A stretch of DNA of 64,000 nucleotides from Kalmanozyma brasiliensis GHG001 (taxonomy: Eukaryota; Basidiomycota; Ustilaginomycetes; Ustilaginales). The notes under the pieces are model-generated. The model saw nothing but the letters and a program-made list of their open reading frames with translations, had not been told where the DNA came from and did no database searches. A program made the position numbers and the translations under genes. Where the stretch lies: NCBI RefSeq assembly GCF_000497045.1, contig NW_015961988.1, positions 310,001-374,000 on the forward strand. The letters are read 5' to 3'. Shown piece by piece: positions 57,036 to 64,000 of the stretch (position 1 is the stretch's first letter; the number at the start of each line of letters is the position of its first letter).

Positions 57036-60000
57036 GGTGTCAAAGTGGAGAGCGAAAGCGAAGGAGGGCACGAACGATGACGATGATGAGGTGAGCTGAT
57101 GAAACTGTAACAGGATAGAGCGGCTGAATGGAGCCTTTTGAAAGTATCTAGATCAAGAAGACGTGGTGGAAGAACGTCGGGGCTGGCTCGCCGGTCGATC
57201 TAGGACGGGCAAGGCAGCAAAGAGTGGGTGGAGATGATCACAGATGGCGATCAGAGAGCAGGACGATGTCAATGGGGTTGAGATGACGAAAGACAAGGGA
57301 TGATGGTGATGAATGTCGTAGCAAAGTAGACGACAAAGATGAAGAGAGCAGCGAAGCGACGTCGCTGTTGAGGAATGAGACAGTGAGAAGACTGCTTGGT
57401 AACGATGGCTGGTTGGTGGTGGGGAAGAGAGCGAGAGAAGGGAGCTTGGATCTGTGGAAGGGGATAACGAACGCACGTCTGGAAAAAGATGTGGCTTGAT
57501 GCACCCGAGAACGCCAGCTTAGCAAAGGCAGCTGCAAGCCATGGGTCGATCCAGAATGGCGCAGCAGCCGCTCTCGACAGGAAATTGTCATCTGGTCACC
57601 AGAGCGAGGCGAGCAAGATGCTCACTCACTCGGATTGAAAATGCCTCGGACCTGGGGGCACCACAGCGGCGAATGGAAAAACAAAGCGCAGCAGCAGCAG
57701 CCACATTACAACGGGAGCCGTAAGACAGTTTTAAATTATTGGGCGGAATCACGGTCTCGCTAAACACACACACACAATTTCTGGATGCATCGCCTGGAAA
57801 AAGCATGTATGCTTGCTTGAAAAGCCTGAGCCGTGAGATGGCCTTTCATCCCGTGACGATGAGGTCTCACAAGGCGGCTGAAGGAGACTAGAGCAAAAGC
57901 ATCACCACAATCCGATTCTCGGGATCGCTGTCTTGGACTTGGATCCGACAAGGCTAACTTGACGGGCTGAGACCCGACTCTCAAATCGAAGATCGGCCTT
58001 CGCTCTGGTCCCACTACCTGCAGCAGGCCTGCATTGCGGGACTGGAAACTATGCTATGCACTGTTGGATCGGAGAGGGTCTTTGGTGCTTTGATTGGTGT
58101 CCACCACTCTCCCGAAATTGAAAAGGTGGGAACGATCGACAGGGTTTGGCTCCAGAGACACACCAGAACGCGGAGCGGGGATCCACTCGAAAAAAAGATG
58201 GGAGTCCGAGCCCAATTTAGGCTCTGCTTGCTGCCAATTTTGAGTTTTGGTTTTTGGATTTCATTTTGATTGAATTCGGTTCAGCAGCCGTCTGAGCTCA
58301 CAGAGCAAAGGCGCAGCAGGGCCTGGCAACACCAAGCGAGACGCAAAGGCGCTCAAAATCAAGCTACCGCTGCAGCAAGATGTGCCAAGCGATGCTCAGG
58401 GTGCGTCATGCCCAATTCTACTGGGCCCGCCAGTCTATTGTTCTAGAGCAAGCTTACTGCATCCGCTTGCATTGCAAGGTGCTCGCCATGCACAACGTGC
58501 GACGCCTGCTTATCATTGATTCTTGTCGTTGAAACGTCGTGCTGATTTCGAATGGACGATGCTCTCCACTTTTTCGTCGATCGAGATTCACCATGAAGGA
58601 TTGGTGCTCGCCTCCAACGGAAACAACGGAAAAAGAGACGCGCTCGACCCTTGACCGGGGCCCTACTTCTGGGTGTTTTTCACCACCACCATCGCGCTCG
58701 GAGCATTACTATCTCAGCACCGTCCCGTCTGTACTTGCCCCGCAAGCGATCCGCCTTGGACCATGCCCCTTCCTTTCTTTCGTCAATGGACACACGCGTT
58801 TAAAGCGGTTATTGCGACAACAAAACACTCGATCCGCGTCTCAATCATTGTCGCTCATGCGAAGCAGCATACCCGGGGACAATGGCCTGCAGCCGGCCGG
58901 CGAACCGAGCTTACCTCAAGAAGCAGCACAACATGCACCTATCGATCTGGAATGCATCTCTAGCTCCATGCACAGCAGCTCAAATTAGGACTCGGTGCCG
59001 GTAGAATCCACTGGACGACGCCCTTGCCGAGCTACTGTAACCCACCGCTTCTCTCCGCTTTGGCAAACTCATCGTGCTTGGTCCGAGGATCGTGCATGCC
59101 TCTCGATGCCGTTTCGACGGGGCGTCCGTTACCTACGTTGGGCATCTGTGCCTGATTCTCGAGCGGCATTCCCCTTTGTCACCATCTCACCACCATCCCG
59201 GCGAGTGATTCAGAAGCCGCTGCAAGCCATCGTTTGTTGTTTGCGAAGGGCGAATGCCCCGGACGATCCCCCTCTCCCGCCCTGGTCAGCCGATGTCGCC
59301 TTATCTAATCGTGGCGCTGTGTGTGTGTGTGTGTGGCTTTGTGCGAGCATAGTCATGAGGAATGCTGGTGGTAGTGAGATTGCACTGGATCCTATCTTGG
59401 AACGCATCGTCAGCCATCGTCTCACCCAGAAACTCGCTCGTAATAAGACTCATTTTGCGGAGCACCAATTTCAGCCCCTTTCTGCTCTCCTCGGCTACCG
59501 AGGGGGCACGCGCGCTGCAACCTTATATTGAACGCGCGCTTGCGGTTCTGCGGGAGCGGAGAGTCATTGTTGCCATATGCACGTCAGGATCGGACGGATT
59601 GTTTGTCCCTTTGCCGTCACGCAAAGACCGCGAGCCTGTGGACCCTTGCCAACTCTATCCATTTCCCCCCTTCCCTTCTCCGTTAGAGCGTACCATTGTA
59701 CGCTCGATACACTGAAACCGGCCATGCAGACGACGATCGGTGGAGCTCTAATTTCTTCGGCCTTTCACCCTCGCACTCCGGATGGTCAGCATTCCGCTCC
59801 GAGTTTCGCTGACCCTGTGAGGACGACTGAGCAAACCGCACACCCGCGCATCGACCGCCCACACAAGTCTTAAAGAAGGATAGAGCTCACGCCCGCCTCC
59901 GCGCATCACATCATCGTGCGTTGAAGACCTGATCCCCGAGCAGCGTCGTGCGCCTCTGAGCGAAGCACCCGTCCGAAACCCCACCAATCTCATTCATCCT

Positions 60001-61217
60001 CGCTAGTCGATCTGTGGAGTCGTTGCAACAAGACCACACGCAGAGTTGGTGAAGTATTTATGTGCAGAGCAAAATTTTGCCAAATTTGACCGCTGAAAGG
60101 GAAAACCAGCCCGGACAGGGAAGCGCACAAACTGTGGTACAGAACCCGTATTTTTAGAGCTCTCATCTCCACAGGCCCGAGCTTTTTTTTTCGGATTCCG
60201 AGAGGGATCAGGCCTAACAATCCTCGAATTTCCATGGCGTGGCAGCTGAGCGTCACCACGGGTGATAGCGAGCGTGCCATCCAAACGGCGATCAAGACTT
60301 TGCACGCTGAGTCCCTGAACACCGACCGCAGTCGAGCAAGTAGGCGAATACAAAAAAAAACAGAAGAACTGCAGCACCTAGGATTCCCGCGTGGTCCCCC
60401 ACCGCAGTACTGACTAGGCGATACCTTGCTTAACTTCGCAGATCGGACGGGATGCGGTGCTTTCAAGGTTCTATGGCCGCAGATGTCAGCACCGCACACC
60501 ATGTACAACATAGCCTGTAAACAAGTGAGGGCGGAGTGAATGTGGGTAGGACCGAACACGCGCCCACCGTGGCACTCCAGGTGGGCAGTTTGGCGGTTGG
60601 GTCCATTGATAGATCCCGAATCCTACCTTGCCCATCTCTCACCTTCTTGCGCATCCTCTCTGCACCGGGTCGCGGCTAGGCGGGTGTTCCAGGGAACACT
60701 TCACGCGGCTGAGCTGCCACCGGCACGAAGAGGGGCAAGTGGACGAGAGGGTGATCTTGCTCTAGGACTGATGATGCCTTGTCGAGTCTGCATGTGGTTG
60801 TTCTCCCAAAGGAAGAGGGCATCGCAGATTCGCCATTGGATCGTCCACATCACACACCTCACACACAACCCTACCACCACATCATCCCATTATCGAAGCG
60901 ACGAGAAAGTTTCATTACTCACCGATACAGACTCTCTACTTGGGGTGGAAGGGGGATGTGCGAAACGTTCAATGGGTCTTCTCCCACGCCGAAGCAGAAA
61001 GGGAGGGACCTAAATCCTTGTTTCGGTTCGATGTTGCCCACTTCTTCAATCGACCAGCCACTGAGCAAGACTGGTCAATCAAATATTTGGGGCGTTGGTG
61101 AGGTCGTCACGACGAGGATGGGAAAGGGGAAAAAGGTGGAACCACACACACACATCACGCCGATCACACCACGCCATCTGAAGAACAGCATCGTATTCCC
61201 GACCTGCACTCCACACC
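57036..61217. other. 4.2 kb gene-free region upstream of the WOPR gene
   Basis: It lies between the WOPR start and the nucleoporin stop, both on the minus strand. The 450 bp next to the WOPR ATG are pyrimidine-rich on the coding strand and contain many CATC/TCATC stretches, as in long fungal leaders. Frames at 58539-58988, 58995-59531 and 60540-61013 (plus) have no domains or signal peptides and were not called. (AC)n and (TG)n tracts occur. Confidence 0.5.
59318..59335. repeat. (TG)9 microsatellite
   Basis: About nine TG units in the region upstream of the WOPR gene. Confidence 0.85.
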
Positions 61218-64000
61218 TCAGGACTTGCTCGCCGCCGTCTCGAGCATCTCCTTGAACTCCCCCGCCATATCCTCCGTCTTGACCTTCAACCTCACCTGCA
61301 TGGGCTCCTGCCCATCGAACCCCAAAAAGCTATTCACCGTCTTCTCCTGTGTACACTTCAACCCCTTATACGTCCTGAAGTTAACCACGACTTTGCCGTT
61401 GGCCTCGTTCCTCGCTAGCAGCCGGTGCTTGTCCGTCGTGGCATCGTGTTTGATCTTGGCGATGCAGATGCCGAGGTCCTTCCAGGATTTGGTGGGGAGG
61501 TCGAGACGCCAGATCTTGGCGCGAACTTCGAGCAGGGTCGATTCAGACTGTTCGCCTTCGCCCTCGCCGAGCAGGCCGGAAGGTTGGGAGGTGGAGGCGT
61601 CGTCCGTGGCTTCGGTTGTGTCATCGTCAGCGGCGGTGGTGGCAGCGGGTACGGCCGCCGCAGCTGGTGCGGAAAAGCTGAACCCACCGCTGCTCGGTGC
61701 AGCCGCCTTGAGCGGAACACTGTCCCCCTTTCCGTCCGCGCCAGCGGACGTCTCGATCTCGTACACAAAGTCGAACTTGGGCAACGCCGACTCGGCCACC
61801 GACCGGATCTCGTCGCGCAGCGCTTGACTCGCACTCTCGCTGCTCGAAGCCGTCACAGCAGCCACCTGCCAGTCGAACGAGGGCAGCTTCGAAACGTCTT
61901 CAGCGAGCACTTGATCGCGGATCGAGCTTGGTTCGGTGCTCTTGTTGGCCGGTGGCGCGGGAGTCGATGTGGTCGATGAGTGAGAAGTGAAGCTGAATCC
62001 GCTCGTCTTAGGAGCGCTGGTCGCGGCTGGCTTCTGCTGTGGCGCAGGGGCGGCCGAGACTGGGCTGAAGGAGAACGATGTCGAGGGTGCCGGTGCAGCT
62101 GACGTTGCTGGCGCCGACGTCGCCGCCGGTGCAGTCGGCTTCAAGAAGGAAAACCCACCGGACGGCGCTGCAACTGTCGAAGGCGCCGAGCTGGCGCCAG
62201 GCTTGCTTGTGCTGAACGAGAACCCTGACGACGGCGCTGACGTCTTCGCTGCGCTAGCGCCAAAGTTGAAGTTGGGCTGAGCAACAGCAGGCCCGCGCGA
62301 CGGAGCGGGCGCAGCCACCTCCGAGTCGGAGCTGGGCGAGTCGGGCGCTTGGAAAGCAGCCGACAGCGGCGAAGGCTTCTTGGGCTTGGTGGCCGTGTAC
62401 TGCGGTGGCAGCAGGTTGGCGGAGACCTTGGCGGCTTTGTTCTCGACGGGAGCTGGCTTGGGTGCGCTGCTCTGCGGTTCCTGCTTGTCCTGCTGCTGAG
62501 TCTTGGCCTTGGTGAGCGCTTCCAGTCGGCGCTGCACCTCTTCTGTCTTTTGCAGCTTGCGTTCCTGCTCTGACGGCTGCTCGGCGGCCGGATTTGCGAC
62601 GGGCTCTGGCGCACTATTCTTCCCGTTGCGGTGAGGCTCAGGCTGTGGGTCCTCGGCCGGTGCCTTCCTCTTGCTGATCGTCTTGGGCGCCGTGCGCTCG
62701 ATCAGGTCGAGCACCGATTCCTTGGGAGGACTGTGCTTCTCCGATGCCTTGGCCGTTTCTCTCGCCTTGGCACGCGTAAGCATCGTTGTGCGAGCGGAGC
62801 GACGCACCGGCGCTGCTGTGGCTGCACCAGCCTCAGCGCTTGGCTTGCTCTTTGCAGCCACGGGTGCAGACGACTGATATGGGTTGATGAGCTCTGGCTT
62901 GGTGGGAGCACGCACCGGTGGTGTCGTCTTGAGGATGTCTTGAATGGCGCTGGCCGTGCGTGTAGGTACCTTCGGCGGGCTCGTCTTGACGGAGGAAGCG
63001 GCGGTAGCCTCGATCGATGGAGCGGCGCGCTTCAACGGCGATGTTGACGCACTGGTGGCCGATGACGAGGCCGCGATGTCTCTTGCGAGGAGACTGCTTT
63101 GACGAGCCTCTTTCTCGTATGCTGGCGCGAATTGCACCGTCTGAGAAGAACTCAATCCGCGACTGGAAGAAAAGCTCTTCTCAACATCGACGGCGGTACG
63201 ACGGCGCTTGGCCTCTTCGTTGCGAGCCGATGCGTCCTGCGTGTCGTCCACATGTCTGGCGAGCCCTGCGAGATTGGGATCCGTGCTCGATCTGGGCATC
63301 CCTCCGGCGGCTTGCGACTTGGCCATCTCTGCTGCGCGCGATGCGCTGGCCACGACGGGTCGTCGACTCCTCAGCGAAAGGCTGCTCATGCCTGGACCGA
63401 CGTAGATAGGTCGCCTGCTGCGAGCAGACGTCGATGCTCCAGCGAAGCCGAGTTGCGAGGCGGGGGCACGGGGAGCAAGGAACGAGTATGCGCTCGAAGA
63501 GGCGTTCATCTTGTTCGTGCCCGGGTGGAAAAGAGTGTTTGTGCTCTGCGAGTATGGAAAAGCGGGCGGTGCGATGCTGCTGGCTCGAGAGGATGGCGCA
63601 AAGCCGGTCCTTTGCACTTGCGCATATCCTCGACCTTGATTGGAGGTACCAGCGAACTCAGATTCGAGGTTTCGCCCATCTGCCATGCTCTCCTCGATCA
63701 AACGAATGCAGCCTTCGACTTCGACCTCTGTGAGCCCGCCTTGACCGCCGCGCTGCTTTTCGGCGAAGAAGCGGGCCAGCAGGTCATAATTGCGAGACAC
63801 GGGGCTGGTCTGTGTTGGTGGCGCATAAGATGTCGTTGGCAAGGGCGTGGATGACATGACTTCGGGCTGTGCGTTGTTGAATTGTCGACGCAGGCCGGGC
63901 GTGACGAAAGCATCGTTGGCCAAGGGAAGCGTCTTTGGCGGTGCGGCCAATGAGGAGCGTGAGGAGCGACTTGGCGATGGTGGTACTTCTGAGCGTGCGC
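61218..64000 (-). CDS. Nup2/Nup50-like nucleoporin with RanBP1 domain, 5'-partial (runs off the right edge)
   Basis: The frame has no stop through the window end, and the first codons inside (TTG at 63950 and upstream Ser/Pro/Arg codons) show no ATG, so the true start lies to the right. There are 926 visible residues. Most are Ser/Ala/Pro/Lys-rich. Phe motifs of the FxF/FG type cluster at about 573-715 (NFNFG, GFSFS, GGFSF, TSFSFS, GFSFT). The last 115 residues are a Ran-binding (RanBP1) domain: LLEVRAKIWRL, WKDLGICIAKIKHD, RLLARNEANGKVVVNFR, LGFDGQEPMQVRLKVK. Nup2-type proteins are mobile basket nucleoporins that help importin-alpha recycling with Ran-GTP. Near the N-terminal end, NDAFVTPGLRR and the basic SPLKRAAPS are possible importin or chromatin contacts. 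The FG-plus-C-terminal RanBD layout fits yeast Nup2; mammalian Nup50 is shorter. Confidence 0.88.
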   Translation of the reverse strand, partial: ARSEVPPSPSRSSRSSLAAPPKTLPLANDAFVTPGLRRQFNNAQPEVMSSTPLPTTSYAPPTQTSPVSRNYDLLARFFAEKQRGGQGGLTEVEVEGCIRLIEESMADGRNLESEFAGTSNQGRGYAQVQRTGFAPSSRASSIAPPAFPYSQSTNTLFHPGTNKMNASSSAYSFLAPRAPASQLGFAGASTSARSRRPIYVGPGMSSLSLRSRRPVVASASRAAEMAKSQAAGGMPRSSTDPNLAGLARHVDDTQDASARNEEAKRRRTAVDVEKSFSSSRGLSSSQTVQFAPAYEKEARQSSLLARDIAASSSATSASTSPLKRAAPSIEATAASSVKTSPPKVPTRTASAIQDILKTTPPVRAPTKPELINPYQSSAPVAAKSKPSAEAGAATAAPVRRSARTTMLTRAKARETAKASEKHSPPKESVLDLIERTAPKTISKRKAPAEDPQPEPHRNGKNSAPEPVANPAAEQPSEQERKLQKTEEVQRRLEALTKAKTQQQDKQEPQSSAPKPAPVENKAAKVSANLLPPQYTATKPKKPSPLSAAFQAPDSPSSDSEVAAPAPSRGPAVAQPNFNFGASAAKTSAPSSGFSFSTSKPGASSAPSTVAAPSGGFSFLKPTAPAATSAPATSAAPAPSTSFSFSPVSAAPAPQQKPAATSAPKTSGFSFTSHSSTTSTPAPPANKSTEPSSIRDQVLAEDVSKLPSFDWQVAAVTASSSESASQALRDEIRSVAESALPKFDFVYEIETSAGADGKGDSVPLKAAAPSSGGFSFSAPAAAAVPAATTAADDDTTEATDDASTSQPSGLLGEGEGEQSESTLLEVRAKIWRLDLPTKSWKDLGICIAKIKHDATTDKHRLLARNEANGKVVVNFRTYKGLKCTQEKTVNSFLGFDGQEPMQVRLKVKTEDMAGEFKEMLETAASKS

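Noticed and set aside
58995..59531. 178-codon plus-strand frame upstream of the WOPR gene
   Set aside because: No domain or signal peptide, and it crosses a (TG)n microsatellite that supplies several of its codons.

Overview
This is nuclear DNA from a smut fungus (Basidiomycota, Ustilaginaceae; Ustilago/Sporisorium/Moesziomyces type). Genes are long, almost all single-exon and eukaryotic in content (SRP54, CWF19, Nup2-type nucleoporin, chitin deacetylase, WOPR factor, Pho85-type cyclin). Coding DNA looks GC-rich by eye (not computed), leaders are pyrimidine-rich, and microsatellites are frequent. A complete QDE-1-like RNA-dependent RNA polymerase argues against Ustilago maydis itself, which is known to lack the RNAi machinery, and favours an RNAi-competent relative such as Sporisorium or U. 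hordei. The species assignment is inference.

Layout. 1-1081: N-terminal two thirds of an MFS transporter, running off the left edge. 1516-2808: BTB/POZ-like protein. 3909-4940: fructose-1,6-bisphosphatase. A 6.0 kb gene-free stretch then leads to a Pcl-type G1 cyclin (10966-12288). 12890-14920: splicing factor CWF19, tail to tail with SRP54 (14999-16918). 18406-21324: armadillo (SmgGDS-like) protein. 22097-22735: Rot1. 23326-24237: VanZ-like membrane protein. 24812-25978: seven-TM protein. 27919-31026: aconitase fused to a C-terminal domain that looks like mitoribosomal protein mL40. 31680-35969: RdRP. 37671-40163: SAP-domain protein. 40445-41920: GPI-type chitin deacetylase. 44784-44966: a 60-residue metallothionein. 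45832-49323: Zds1/2 homologue. 50678-52267: unrecognised disordered protein. 55047-57035: Gti1/Pac2 (WOPR) transcription factor with a 4.2 kb gene-free upstream region. 61218-64000: Nup2/Nup50-like nucleoporin with a RanBP1 domain, running off the right edge.

There are no operons. Each gene is its own unit, in divergent (FBPase/cyclin, SRP54/ARM, RdRP/SAP) or convergent (CWF19/SRP54, Rot1/VanZ, SAP/chitin deacetylase) pairs. Functions are mostly core cell biology. Several genes are developmental regulators in fungi (cyclin, Zds, WOPR), and two of these have unusually long upstream regions.

The two observations most worth following are: (i) the aconitase-mL40 fusion, which carries a second, internal mitochondrial presequence-like segment between the domains, suggesting a polyprotein cut in the matrix, in parallel with the known but different aconitase-bL21 fusion of fission yeast; and (ii) a 101-bp, about 91% identical inverted repeat in the convergent 3' region of Rot1 and the VanZ-like gene, able to form a long hairpin RNA, in a genome that also encodes an RdRP. 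No tRNA, rRNA, transposon ORF or CRISPR array was recognised.
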